From Kalaharituber pfeilii (lineage: Eukaryota > Ascomycota > Pezizomycetes > Pezizales > Pezizaceae): DNA of 64,000 bases. The DNA lies in contig WHUZ01000108.1 of the NCBI GenBank assembly GCA_015179045.1, positions 124,001 through 188,000 of the forward strand. Reading direction: 5' to 3'. The notes under the pieces were generated by a model, which saw only the letters and a list, made by a program, of their open reading frames with translations, did no database searches and had not been told where the DNA came from. Below are positions 12,986-23,702 of this stretch, one piece after another. The stretch's first letter is position 1. Every line of letters begins with the position of its first letter. The position numbers were made by a program, and so were the translations under genes.

Positions 12986-13244
12986 CAGAAGAGACAGGGA
13001 CCCACTGATGACACTACTGGGATGGATGGAACAATGACTTCTATTTATTTCCTTACTTCATTTAAACTTCACTGATAGCAGCGTTTTGACGGAATTTCCT
13101 CCTGTTTTTCTTCTTTCATATTGTCTCATATGTACCTTAAATCGCCATAGCCCCTAAGGCGGCATGCGAGCAATGACATTAAAATAAATAAATAAATAAA
13201 TAAATAAAAATAATCAAAAAAAAAAAAAAAAAAAAAAAAAAAAC
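12986..13244 (+). mobile_element. LINE family A copy with end of ORF2
   Basis: The copy is flanked by CAATATGC at 12978-12985 and 13245-13252. It begins with the last codons of ORF2 (reading RDPLMTLLGWMEQ and a stop at about 13035), then the 3' UTR, the 3' hairpin at 13141-13170, an AAAT microsatellite and poly(A). It lies about 300 bp downstream of the helicase stop. Confidence 0.75.
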
Positions 13245-13333
13245 CAATATGCAGTTATAGAAGTTGCCTTATGAGCAAGAAATTTGGGTGTGGATGCGTG
13301 ATCCAATATGAGAGGTTCTACTGGATTTCTTGC

Positions 13334-13400
13334 TTTTTTTTTAATATCATTACTCGCATGCCGCCCCTGTGGGCTATGGCGAGGTTAAGTACATAGAGGG
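13334..13400 (-). mobile_element. LINE family A 3' end, reverse orientation
   Basis: A T-run is followed by ATATCATTACTCGCATGCCG and GGGCTATGGCGAG, which is the complement of the family A 3' hairpin. The 5' limit was not found because no clear target duplication could be matched. Confidence 0.65.
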
Positions 13401-13678
13401 AACGAGTAACAGGGGCTGGTAAAAATAAAAGGAAGATGTAATGATGACCTTGAACTGATCCTCGTCGTGCTCTTCTACTGTATTCTGAACCATGACTAGT
13501 TATAATTCCATGAACTTAATGTTGCGTATGGTTTGGTGGTAACTTCGGTGCCGATGGAAAGATTAAGGCTAAACGCGGCACGAAGCGGCATTTGCCAGTA
13601 GGGGTATATGATGATGCGCATATACATTGAGGAATCGAGTCCATATTCAAGAAGCGAGATGCGGATGTATAGGAATAA
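13401..13678. other. Intergenic, nothing recognised
   Basis: It may contain further 3' UTR of the reversed LINE on its left. No gene is supported. Confidence 0.3.
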
Positions 13679-13750
13679 TTTTTTTTTTTTTTTTTTTTCT
13701 TTTTGGTCACGTAACCCCGCATACAGGCTAGCAGCCTATGGCAGGGACCC
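13679..13750 (-). mobile_element. LINE family B 3' end, reverse orientation
   Basis: A T-run is followed by GTCACGTAACCCCGC and GCCTATGGCAGGG, the complement of the family B 3' signature. The copy is severely truncated. Confidence 0.65.
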
Positions 13751-13769
13751 ATATACGGTATACCCGGGC

Positions 13770-14327
13770 CACCGGTGCCGGCACCATCATCACCGAACAC
13801 ACCACCACCGTCGCCACCCAAGCCAAGGCGGAAGCTTCCGACCCAGCAAGAAGCGTTCCGGCGACACCGTGCCACCACCAAGACCTCTGTCAAGACTGGA
13901 ATCGTTGTACATGGGGTAGCATTGAGGAAGGATCTGGGGAACGTACAACGATGGCTGGTTGCAGACAACAAGGACCTGAAGAAGGTGGTTGGGATCCGTT
14001 GGTTGAGAAAGAAGGACCTACTAGTTGGAGAGGGGAAGAAGACGAGCTCCATAGTGGTTTATCTGGAAGACCAACAGGACATCGACAAGGTGCGACTCGG
14101 AGGGAGATGGTTGAAAGTGAGCCAGTACGAGGCGGATAGGGGACGGAGATGAGGAAGGAGATGAGACGGACTGGCCGCTCCCCCCGCAACACTACGTAAA
14201 CCGCGGGCATCATGTATTTAAAGTTGCTTACTTCTTTCGTTCTTTTTGGAGTTTTTTAATAAAAACCCTCGCCATAGCCCTTAGGGCGGCAAGCGAGTAT
14301 TGATATAAAAAAAAAAAAAAAAAAAAA
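13770..14327 (+). mobile_element. LINE family A copy carrying an ORF1 end
   Basis: A perfect 13-bp target duplication, GGTATACCCGGGC, lies at 13757-13769 and 14328-14340. Inside is an open frame for the C-terminal part of an ORF1 protein, then a short 3' UTR and the family A 3' hairpin with poly(A). ORF2 is absent, so the copy is both 5'-truncated and internally deleted, or it derives from a short ORF1-type element. Confidence 0.85.
13775..14152 (+). pseudogene. LINE ORF1 protein, C-terminal fragment
   Basis: The frame reads a proline- and basic-rich linker, then GIVVHGVALRKDLGNVQRWL, then an IRWL/KTSSIVVYLE region and a C-terminal VRLGGRWLKVSQYE. It is clearly paralogous to the complete ORF1 at 31650-32600 (IVVHGIAVTKKLGKV...SVVIYLEGEV). 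This is presumably the nucleic-acid-binding (gag-like) protein of the element. The N-terminus is missing. Confidence 0.75.
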
Positions 14328-14340
14328 GGTATACCCGGGC

Positions 14341-15095
14341 TAGGTTGAAGCAGGTACCTATCTATTCTACGTACACGATTGGGTGTCTTACGTACCCTCC
14401 GGCCATCGGCTAGCTCAGCTCGAGACCTGCGAACCCTACCTCGACCGAGTTACCCTCTACTCCGTCCTGCCTCCACCCTTTCTCCTCCAAGTCTTCCCAG
14501 CACTGCCAGGTGACTTGCGCCCCGTGTTTATCCTTTTTCTGTGGCTGCTCCAGCTCAGTGCACCTGAGCACTATGCGCTCAGCACTTCAACCCTCTCCAC
14601 AGGTGCATTGCACCTCCTCACCACTGAATGTCAGTGTTCCCAACCGCTCAGGGCTGTTGCAGGCCGCCCAGGCCGTCCAGACCATTCAGGTTGTTCAAGC
14701 AATTCAGGGGCAGGAGGGTTGGTTACGAGGCTATTCAGGGGCCACCTTCAGGTTACTTGGACACGGATTTAGTATAAACCTTTCTATCTTCGGATACCTA
14801 TCTAGACTTTTTTCTATTGAGCAGCGCTTTTCGCAGGTAATCAGGTAATATTTTTTAATATCGCTTGACTGTACACTAATTTCTTATTGGTACTGCATGG
14901 AGACAGACATTCCAACCACCGGTATTGGTGATGATGATTCCTTCATCCGCGTCCGGCCCCTCCTTCCTCACTGCGACTGCCATCTGTAAATATGGCTACG
15001 GAGTCGCCTTTGGCCTTCCTGATAGCCTTTTCCCACTTTGCCGGTGTATACCCAGCTTAAGGATGTATAGATTCAGTTGGAAGGCGAACGCGGTC
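14341..15095. other. Intergenic with unassigned ORFs
   Basis: Overlapping ORFs at 14383-14772 and 14510-14848 are rich in Leu, Ser and Pro, with a Gln/Val-rich stretch, but show no known domain. There is no evidence for a gene. Confidence 0.3.
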
Positions 15096-15109
15096 TATAA
15101 ATTGTATGT

Positions 15110-15166
15110 TTTTTTGTTTTTTTTTTAATATCATTAATCGCATACCGCCCTGTGGGCTATGGCGAT
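15110..15166 (-). mobile_element. 57-bp LINE family A micro-insertion
   Basis: It consists only of the poly(T)-ended complement of the family A hairpin. The perfect 14-bp target duplication TATAAATTGTATGT lies at 15096-15109 and 15167-15180. Confidence 0.9.
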
Positions 15167-15180
15167 TATAAATTGTATGT

Positions 15181-16313
15181 AGATAGGACTGTATGGGCAC
15201 ATCAGACAGACACGAACACGCAGATATAGACCAGACATCGCAGACAAGAATACGCCCACATACACGATATCTTTATTGACACCGGACCGTGAGACCTCCC
15301 TGGAAACCTCGTTCCGCCAGCTCTAGACACCGGCATCCTGTGCAAGACAATGGATGCTGCTAATTTCGCACTAAATACAATCCCATGAATCTTCAAGTTG
15401 CTACAAATGAAGCAGTTGTATCTGCGTGGAACTTGCGTCTGGCATTGTTGGACGATGGGAGAGGGCAGCGTGGCCGGGGCATGGAAGGGCTTAGTATCTT
15501 GGAGACGGAACGAGGAGGGATGCTGACATGCTCACAGGGCAGATATGTGAGAATGCTTGATTCCACGTTCAATGGGAAGTAACTCATCTTCTGCGCTATC
15601 AAGAGCTTGCCCGATGGTCCTTGATTGTATATCTTTGGTATCGATGCGGTATTGCTATAGCAATTTTCATTCCATATCTTGGCTCAATTGTGCGGGTGCC
15701 GGAGCTGTGGTGAGCTTCAAAGAGCTGGGAAGAAGGGGGAAGTGTGCAGTTGGTTAGCCCTGTTGGAAACCATGACTAGCTAAGGTATATGGGCCGCACC
15801 CTGACAGTCCGAGAGATGTGTGACAATGTCCGGATGGGCATGCAATGACCGGTCGCACATGATCGCTGATCCCGTTGGAGTTGACTTACATACTCAGATG
15901 TCCGTGGGGGCCATGATTTGAGCCTGAGCATACGAGGTGCCCTCCATACTTGGCAGACCAGCTATTGTGGTTCATGGTTTTGCATGCAACTTCGTGTTAT
16001 GTATTTTCTATACATGTATGGCACTGGAAGCCTCGTCATGTATTAGCAAGATTATCAAGGAATTCAGTCGTGTCCCATCCTGCACTATCCCTCTATTTAT
16101 TTACAAGCCCACTTGCAAATCTGCATCCATCTCTTATGCGTTGGGAAGAGAGCTGTGACTGCCTTTTGACATCCTTATATACTTCTTACTACATAAGAAC
16201 TTAGCACAAAGTTAGCACTTAGGTGCCTGTCCACCAAAGTTCGGTTGCCCAGCCGTCCTTCATGTGCCACTTGCCGACGGCACGCTGGCAGTCTCGTTAA
16301 GGATTTACTAGTA
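15181..16313. other. Intergenic, nothing recognised
   Basis: Short ORFs only (for example 15385-15582), without recognisable domains. Confidence 0.35.
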
Positions 16314-16423
16314 CTCGCTGGTTCGGGAAGTATTGGAACGCTGCATAACATATTTGCACTATTCCAAAAGGCGAATAGCCCACACAATTTATGCAGCGTT
16401 CCAATACTTTCCGAACCAGCGAG
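16314..16423. mobile_element. 110-bp foldback MITE
   Basis: The ends CTCGCTGGTTCGGGAAGTAT and their inverted counterpart run inward as a near-perfect stem of about 36 bp. TA flanks both sides (16312-16313 and 16424-16425). A second copy is at 27307-27496. Confidence 0.85.
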
Positions 16424-16425
16424 TA

Positions 16426-17575
16426 CATTCCGACCGCTCACCGAACGCTGCCACTAGAGCTCTTCCATCACGATTGTAGTCCCCGACATGTGCACGTTCG
16501 CTTCGACAGTGCTCTTTTTCCCTTTTACATCCACAATGCAACCACCATATCCACACGCCTGAGTATTTTTTATTTTATCAAATCCAGTGCAAATGCAGAC
16601 CTTAGAAATTTTACTCCTGGGAAAATTTATGCCAAGAAGCATTGCGAAAATGTGCAGCCCATACCAGTAACTCCTTGTCCACAAACAAAGTAAGGTGTGG
16701 TAACAGAAAGACGGTTCAAACCTCATTAGAAAAAAGGCACATGAAAATTTGGAATCGTTATTCCTTACATGCCCACAAACTCCACCTGGCTGCCTCTGGG
16801 GGAAATGACCACTTGATGTTCAGATTATCACTACAGAAGGAATGAACGGTGGCTGCAGTACTTTTGAACGACCAAGGTTCTGGTCCAGAAGGTACTTGCG
16901 AATCCAGAGCATGCAAAACATCGCACCTCCCCAACGTGACAACTGCAACAAAGTGAAAAAATTGTTGGTCAAACTCAACCCCATCTCCGGCGTTACTCAA
17001 CCGGAATTCACGCGGAAATTTATATCGCTCCTGGGATTGACCCACAGCCCCTCTCCCCCGGCATACCCACCACTGCGGTCGCGTGATTGGCACGTAACCC
17101 CCGTTTAGATTTCTTTTCCTAGATGTGTTGCGGCGCGTCTAAGATCTATAGATGCTGTAAAACTAGTACCCGGGAATACGGAGGGGACTTTGCGATAAAA
17201 GGATCGAAGCAATTACTTATCAGCAAGAGCCCCGGATATCCGGACGAGCTTGGTGTGCAAGTAGAATGGGTGCGATGACCTGTTGCGAGCATATCCCGAT
17301 TCCCAATATCCCACCAAACGTCCGGACCGCGAACGAATTAATTCTATTCTCCAAAGCCAGTATCCAATTCTCCCGGGTGGGTCTCCAACTCAGGGAAACG
17401 TTTCGAGTTCAGTGGATTTCCCCATACCTCGAAGACCCCGTTTCAAATACCGTACACATCCCAAACGGCTCAGTGGCACCCCCTCACCGTACCACCTGCC
17501 CGGCTCCGGCACTCCCACGCCCTGACCATTTGCATTCGCTCCATTTTCAGAAATGGGTCCTACAACCCCCATATG
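16426..17575. other. Intergenic downstream of the broken membrane-protein gene
   Basis: No domain was recognised in the ORFs here (16758-17093 minus, 17266-17646 plus). Part of it is presumably the 3' flank of the minus-strand gene that ends at 17576. Confidence 0.3.
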
Positions 17576-19090
17576 TCAGGCGACCATATCCCCCGCTGCA
17601 CTCACCACCCCAAAAACATCTCGCTCCTTTCCCGCAACCTTCATAATTTGACCAAAATCAGATAAACACGCCCCCGGTACTGCTGCAGCCCCCACTCCCC
17701 CAACGGCCAATGAACGAACTATGGAATCCCTCATCAACCTACCCAAGACATTTTTTCTTTGTAGCAGTAGAAATCCCAGACAACATAAGCCCGCGGCAAA
17801 TGCTACGGCGCAAACAGCCACTACGATACCGAGGTTGATTGTGGTATACTGTTGCATCCGCTCACCCCCAGTATATAGCGAGACAGTGCTGTTAGTCGTG
17901 TCATCTAATTTCGCCTCTCTAATCTTCGGGAATACCCAGAAGTGTTGACGTAATTGGGATATGCCAGAGGGTCCGCTGCATATGACTCATTAAATCACGG
18001 GGTAGGATGATAGTCGAGCGGCCCTGACCGCTCGACCAGCAAGCCCCCAGGGCGGCATGCGAGTACTGATAGAAAAAAAAAAAAAAGACCAGCAAGCTCT
18101 CTCGAAGACACCTGCGAGGGCCCACGCAATAGCCATGAATCCCGCAGCGATTCCTTGAACGTTTGGAGCTACACCCTCAATCCAGTCCTGACGGTAACGT
18201 TGGAGCTTGCTCATGGATCCAGCCCCTACCAGGACGCACCAAGCAACTGTGCAACAGGTAGTGGATATTGTTGTTCAACGTTGCTTGAATTTCCATTCTT
18301 TTGTTCAGAAAATTCGAAAGGGATCCATCATCCAGTGGAACATTATCAGTCAATTTTAGGTAAAGTTATAATAACACTCATGCCTGCTACCCCACGGCAC
18401 CTGTCCTGGGACCGTCTTGATTTCGCATTCGATGTCCGTATATTTCAGAGGACCGAAATAAATTTGACCCTGTAACACTAGGAAAATCCGAGGTGTATCT
18501 GTAGCCCAAAAAGAGTGCAACAATTGTCCCCGTTCGTGTTAAGGTCGCATCGTCTTCTGGGGCATTTAATGCTGTACCTTTGGTGGCCATACGACTGTCC
18601 AATTGCAGATTGAAGATCAAGTCTTGAAATCGGTGAATGATACGACGCTGAGCAATTTTGATGGATGCTTGCCGGACAGGATTAATTGCCGCTATTGCCA
18701 TTAGACTGAGTAAACCAACAAACCAACCGAACGCAAGTTCCGGTTGAGGATCATGGCCACCCCAAGACGGGACGACAGATGATGCGACTCAATTTGACGA
18801 AGTGGTGTTAACCCTGCCTGTTTTGCCCTTCTGACATCGGTACCATTACCGCCATGTCCTGCGTTCTTTTCCATACTTCCCTCTTCCTCCAAGGGCACGA
18901 GACCAATCCCGCAGACAGTTGATATTATCCACATGTAACGCCGATATGTCGTAGTGTTGATGCTATAACTTACTTCATAGGGACTGTACGTTCGTGGAGC
19001 TGCACCTTGTGGGCGTGACAGTAACCCAACCAATGTGAATGCACGAGCTCTTGAATAGGCCGAAATTGGGTGTGCAGCATGGGTGAACAT
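17576..19090 (-). pseudogene. Multi-pass membrane protein gene, disrupted by a LINE tail
   Basis: Reading the minus strand, exons 19090-18850, 18787-18401, 18246-18029 and 17985-17576 join with GT-AG introns. They would give 400 codons, but only if the 53-bp net insertion at 18034-18086 is ignored. With the insertion, the frame is lost inside exon 3. Likely membrane segments are seen at WIISTVCGIGLVPL, FGWFVGLLSLMAIAAI, TIVALFLGY, VAWCVLVGAG, IAAGFMAIAWALAGVF and LGIVVAVCAVAFAAGLCCLG. I do not recognise the family. The first donor site is ambiguous (GTAATG or GTACCG, both in phase) and the third intron is short (43 bp). The open frame on both sides of the insertion suggests the break is recent. 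Confidence 0.55.
18045..18086 (+). mobile_element. 42-bp LINE family A micro-insertion inside an exon
   Basis: Only the right half of the family A hairpin, AGTACTGATAG and poly(A) are present. The target duplication GACCAGCAAGC lies at 18034-18044 and 18087-18097. On the coding (minus) strand it presents a T-run followed by CTATCAG, which resembles a splice acceptor. Confidence 0.9.
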
Positions 19091-20212
19091 ACAAATAATT
19101 AATCATATTCGTACCTTTATTTTAGCACGTCGCAGGTATGAAGATTGCTCCAGATCGGTATATACCAAAGTAGATAGTGGGGACTTTTGAAGCATCATAT
19201 GTGAATGGGCTCACCCGAGGTCTTGAAGACACGAATGCATAAATCTCTGGTATGTTGTTTCGAGATATGGAAAGTTTTATGATGATAGGGTTAATATTGC
19301 TGATACACTAGCAAGTGAAAATTTTCGCTTTGTGTCCCTCTCAAATATATGCGGGGTTATGCGACCAAACCAAAAGAGAAAAGAAACAAAGCTTTCCTGG
19401 TATACGTATGGAGTTCTAGCTTGATGTTTAATACTCCGAAACAATAGCTTTCTGAATACTTAAAAATTGGACTTGTACATGTACTTTACCACAGTAGTAG
19501 TTGCAGTCCTTTGTCTTACTCAGCGGCTGGTGCGACTAATACTGGCCCAGAGGGCGTGCATATCATGTCGGCGCAGCAGTAACAATTCCAAATCCCAGTA
19601 CGCTAAGCGGCACTAGAAGGCTATAAAACCCCCTCCATGGCAAGCCAGACTAACCCTCCATCGCTGTTCCGACACCACCCTCGCCCTCTGCCAATCCACC
19701 CACTTCATCAACTCTGCCAAGGCTGGTTTTTCAACGCTTGGGGCGCACCTGGCCTCTTCCCACCCCAGACCCACACCTCTCCCATGGCCACAAATGCTGC
19801 GACCTCTCCCATTCCTTCGTGCAATGTCGATGCTCTGGAACATTTTTTCTTTCCCACCAGCTTGCTCCAGGCTCTCAGTACCTTCTTCCCTCCCCCGCAA
19901 ACCTATCGACAGTAACTAAAGTGCTAGTGCATCACGCTATCCAGTTTCGGAGGGAATATTATTAGTCCTATCACGAGCCGAAAAAATCTCTCTGAAGAGC
20001 TCAGAGTAAAAAGTAGAAGTCACATGGTAGTAACATAAACCAGGCAGAGCATAGAAACACTTAAAACCAGACGGAAAGACTGGACGGTCCGCTATTACTC
20101 TTTCTACACCTATGACATCTGGTCGAAAAGTCCGAACTATATCAATTCAAATTACCCAATTCAAGATTCCAAACCGATACACAAATTGCATCACCATTTT
20201 GCAGCTACTATT
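19091..20212. other. Intergenic between two minus-strand genes
   Basis: It holds the promoter side of the membrane-protein gene and the 3' side of the zinc-finger gene. The ORFs at 19613-19915 (both strands) have no recognised domain. A TATA-like CTATAAAA lies at about 19620. Confidence 0.35.
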
Positions 20213-21355
20213 CTAACACTTGTATGCCTGGGGCCTCTTTCCCTGCCACTTTCCCTGCAGTTTACGACCTTTCTCGCCCTTCGCCTTCTGTGGCGGTTTT
20301 CCAATGGGAGGCACCCTCCTCGCTATGGATAAATATGTTAGTTTCAAGTAACCGCCAGTCCCGTCCAAAACTAGCAGAATCACTTACGGAAACGCGGATT
20401 CCACATCTGGGTGTTCCACTTCTCCAAAAGAGAACGCCTCATACTGCTGTAAGTAGTACCAATCACCAACTTCGTTTCAAACATTTCTCGGTAATTATAG
20501 AAATCGGACTTTGGCCTCGGCCCTTTACTACCGGCCCGAATGGCACACACTCGCCCATGCCCACTACGGTCTGGGCAAATCGTACAGGGCTCGTACGTTG
20601 GAGGCGGCAGAGGCCCTTTCCATTTATCTTCCCTGGGTTTGCGTGGCCTTAGGCGTTCCGGAGCGCTAGGGTACAAGGACCTCATGCCCACAGCGTAATT
20701 GTACACGTGACGTCGACCGATTACATATTCTTTCCTAACAGGACTAAATATCGCAACAGTTTTACGAGCCACCTTGAGCGGAGTTCCTTTCCGTGTCGCA
20801 GAAGCGGTATTAATTGCTGCCTGCGCATGCGACTTTGCAATTACACCTTGCTCCTGTAGCTGAATTTGCATTCGACGCGCGAGGGCACGGGCATGTGTCC
20901 CTCCTTGTAGGTGCTCTTCTCGATTACGGTTGCTCATGGACCTATTGCAGATGTCGCAAGTCCAAGCACCGCGTTCGAGCTCTGCTGTTTAGAATCCTTC
21001 AGACGAAGCATTGAGCATGAGAGTTTCATCTTCACCTACCTTTGGGCTTGCTTTCAGATTCTGGCATCCTCCTATGTTTCTTTGCCTTCTCAGTTTTGCG
21101 CTCTAGCTCTTGACGCTCCAGCTCTTGACGCAACAACTCTTGACGCCCCAGCTCTTTACGGTTCAACTTTGACAGCTCTGTTCTGTGCTTTGAACCCACT
21201 TCATGAGACAACCTACCGGCAACAGAAATGGTGCGATCACAGATCTCGCAATGATACTTGAGTTTCCGTTGATGTTTGCGCCCCGCGATGTGGCCGCTCC
21301 GGCCTCTTAGCGAGAACCACTTCTGGCACACCTCGCAGAACCATTTGCTGGACAT
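20213..21355 (-). CDS. Three-zinc-finger C2H2 protein, function unknown (340 aa)
   Basis: Three exons on the minus strand join in frame: 21355-21040, 20984-20388 and 20322-20213 (introns 55 and 65 bp, GT-AG). Three fingers share exactly the same spacing, C-x2-C-x11-H-x5-H, at residues about 7-28, 36-57 and 115-136. The third is only visible after splicing. Between fingers 2 and 3 is a charged stretch with repeated QELxR units, probably a helix. The finger type resembles U1-like/JAZ fingers that bind double-stranded RNA in other proteins, so an RNA- or DNA-binding role is inference. The C-terminal half is basic and ends in a Lys/Gln/Gly-rich tail encoded by the last exon. The start was chosen at the Met just before finger 1. 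I do not recognise an orthologue. Confidence 0.7.
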
Positions 21356-21752
21356 TGGGACGGTGTTGAACGGACTAAGTATTCTCAAGCTAGTCTTTTG
21401 GTGCAAACAATAGGAGTAGAGATATGAGATGTGGATCGTAAATTGATACCGAAGCATTAAATACATTTCGTTTAATGATATATGAAAAAAAAAAAAAAAA
21501 AAACTACATTCCGCATTCGTTTACTCCAGGCAAAATTAGAACTGCTAATGGTCACGTGATTAGACACGGGATGTTGGAGGCCTTACTTTAGGGAATGCAG
21601 ACCGCGGCCTTACAGAATACGAGGCCGCCCAGCGGCAAGAAAATCATTTCAGTAATTGCAGGACCTTCTGCAGCGCGAATAATCAGTGAATGTCCGAGAA
21701 TCCCTTGTGGTGCTTGCTAATGTCCGGCACTGACAATCTGCCCGCCAATTGT
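21356..21752. other. 5' flank of the zinc-finger gene
   Basis: It contains a run of A at 21484-21502 without the family A hairpin. Just before 21753 the sequence already resembles the ORF1 start of a family B LINE. No gene is supported. Confidence 0.3.
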
Positions 21753-21764
21753 GGGTGCATGGAA

Positions 21765-22762
21765 GAATTTTTTTTTTTTTTTTTTTTTTTTAATATAATT
21801 AGTCGCGTGCCGCCTGGCAGGCTATGGCGAGGGTTATTTAAATGCATGTTGATTAAAGGTAAATAAAAAGAAAAAGGAAAAATTCTTTCTCAGAATCCCG
21901 TCTCTACTCTCGTCCGGCCCATTCCAATAGTTCCACCAGTTTGTCTCCGTCCCCGTCTGATTTGGGGGGTGTCTTTAGGTCTGCCTCCCCCCCCGGCCAT
22001 TTCCGTTTCCACACTTCACATTCATTGAGTATGTGGGCGGTGTTTTCCAGGATTTTGCCGCACCATCTGCACTCCAGGCTGTCGGCTTTCCCAATTTGGT
22101 GTTTCCAGTGTCGCAGTCCTTTGTTGCCCAGGATGCCAGCGAGGGTGGCGACCGCAGTCCTGGTCCCTAGTCGTTGTAGTGGGCGGTAGTCCAAGTGTAG
22201 TCTGTTTCGTTCGCCCGCTCTTCGTGATCTCGCGGACTGGCGCATGCCTGCTTCGGTGATTGTTTCATCTTGATATTGCAAGGCGGTCCCGATTTTGGCT
22301 GCCTTGTCCGCCTCGGTGTTGCCTTTTATGCCTATATGGGATTTCACCCACATTACCGCTACGTGCAGGTCGCCTCGTGCCGCTCTCTCTTCCCATCGGT
22401 CCCTTACTGTTTGTGCGGGACCTTCGTGGGGGTCTCCGTCGGCGATTTTCCTAATTTTGGCTATGGCTACTTTGGAGTCCGTGGTTATCAACAGCTCTCC
22501 TTCTCGTTGGGTCATTGCTTCGCTAATTGCTATCAGTTCTGCATCGTTTACTGTGCTCTGCGTATCCAGGTATATGGAGGTGCTCGAACTGTTTTGATGT
22601 GTTCCGGCTCCTGTGATTCCGTCTATCCGGCTTCCGTCCGTATAGACGCTTTCCCAGCCTTCGTCTTCCTCTTCAGCGATGGCCTTTTCCCATTCTTCCT
22701 TTTCCGTGTTCCTCGGGAGGGTTGGGAGCGTGATAAGTGGGAGGGGGTGTCCGTGTTTCAGC
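21765..22762 (-). mobile_element. LINE family A copy with RNase H and zinc-knuckle end of ORF2
   Basis: The perfect target duplication GGGTGCATGGAA lies at 21753-21764 and 22763-22774. The copy is 5'-truncated within ORF2 and ends in the family A 3' hairpin and poly(A) (seen as a T-run at 21768). It is inserted in ORF1 of a family B LINE. Confidence 0.9.
21904..22762 (-). pseudogene. LINE ORF2 fragment: RNase H domain and CCHC knuckle
   Basis: The uninterrupted frame of about 285 codons holds the four RNase H acidic positions, in YTDGSRID, NDAELIAISEA, TTDSKVAI and GNTEADKAA. A C-terminal C-x2-C-x8-H-x4-C motif follows (CRWCGKILENTAHILNEC). The frame ends LVELLEWAGRE. The reverse transcriptase and endonuclease are missing. 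In a complete element this domain would remove the RNA template after reverse transcription. Confidence 0.85.
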
Positions 22763-23587
22763 GGGTGCATGGAATAGCAGTAACGAAAAAACTTGGGAAA
22801 GTAAGAGATTGGATGGAAAAGGCAAACCCATGGATGGGGAGTATTGTTGCGGCAAGATGGTTGTTGAGAAAGGAAAGCAGAGAGGGAAAGAAGACTAGCT
22901 CGATTGTTATCTACATAGATGGGAAGATAGAATCAGAGAGAGTCAAACCCGGACCCGCTACACAGCCTGATGGAACTAATCGGGGAAGAAGGATGGACGA
23001 CAGGAAATGGAGCACTCGGAGGAGGCGGAGGAGACTTTCTATTTATCTTTTTCGGAGGAGACCGGGGAGACTCTCTATTTTTTCTATTTCACTGCATATC
23101 TTTCTCATACTATTATCCGACGAAGACGAAGGGGACAGACTTTCTTTTGTTTCTCGCCATGTATTTAACTACAACCTCGCCATAGCCCTCAGGGCGGCAA
23201 GAGAGTAATGATATTACAAAAAAAAAAAAAAAAAAGAGAGTCAAACGCCGGCAAAGGTAAGGTTATCAGGCATGGCACCACTCGTGCCTGTATGACTGGG
23301 ACAGAATGACGAAGGTGGACAGTAAGGGGAAGAGGGGAGATGTGGAGGAAATGGACATGACTGCTTGATTTTTCTGGGAATTTTTGGGTACCCTTGCTTG
23401 ACTGTTCTTCTGAACGGATTGGGCTGTCGCTTTCTGTTTTCCTCCATGTCACTGAAAGTCCTGGGTTTCCATTTTGTGTTTTACAGGGGACAATTTTGTA
23501 GGTAGTTGCACAGGTGCCTGTCTCCGGCCCATAGCGAGTAGCGGGTTACGTGATGTAAAAAAAAAGAAAGAAGAAGAAGAAAAAAAT
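22763..23587 (+). mobile_element. LINE family B copy, interrupted twice
   Basis: The ORF1 region (VTKKLGKVRDWMEKANPWMG, then KTSSIVIYI) runs from 22763 to 22948 and resumes at 23247 with a short piece ending EEMDMTA. It is followed by 3' UTR and the family B tail (GCGGGTTACGTGATG and poly(A), 23535-23587). A family A copy lies at its left side (21765-22762) and another inside it (22949-23234). Confidence 0.75.
22949..23234 (+). mobile_element. LINE family A copy nested in family B ORF1
   Basis: The target duplication AGAGAGTCAAAC lies at 22937-22948 and 23235-23246. The copy holds the last codons of ORF2, the 3' UTR, the hairpin and poly(A). Confidence 0.85.
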
Positions 23588-23702
23588 GTACCCCACTGGA
23601 CAGCACAAGTAGTATTAGAACGACAAATTCAAGTTTCATATTTGTGTGCTACAGTCAGTTACCGCCGAGATCTCCCAAAGAAATCAGTGCATATTCCTTC
23701 AC

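Noticed and set aside
14383..14848. Two overlapping ORFs of 112-129 codons
   Set aside because: Low-complexity Leu/Ser/Pro composition and no domain or splice context.
22270..23208. 312-codon plus ORF
   Set aside because: It runs antisense through a LINE ORF2 fragment and then through ORF1 and another LINE, so it is a composite of insertions and not a gene.
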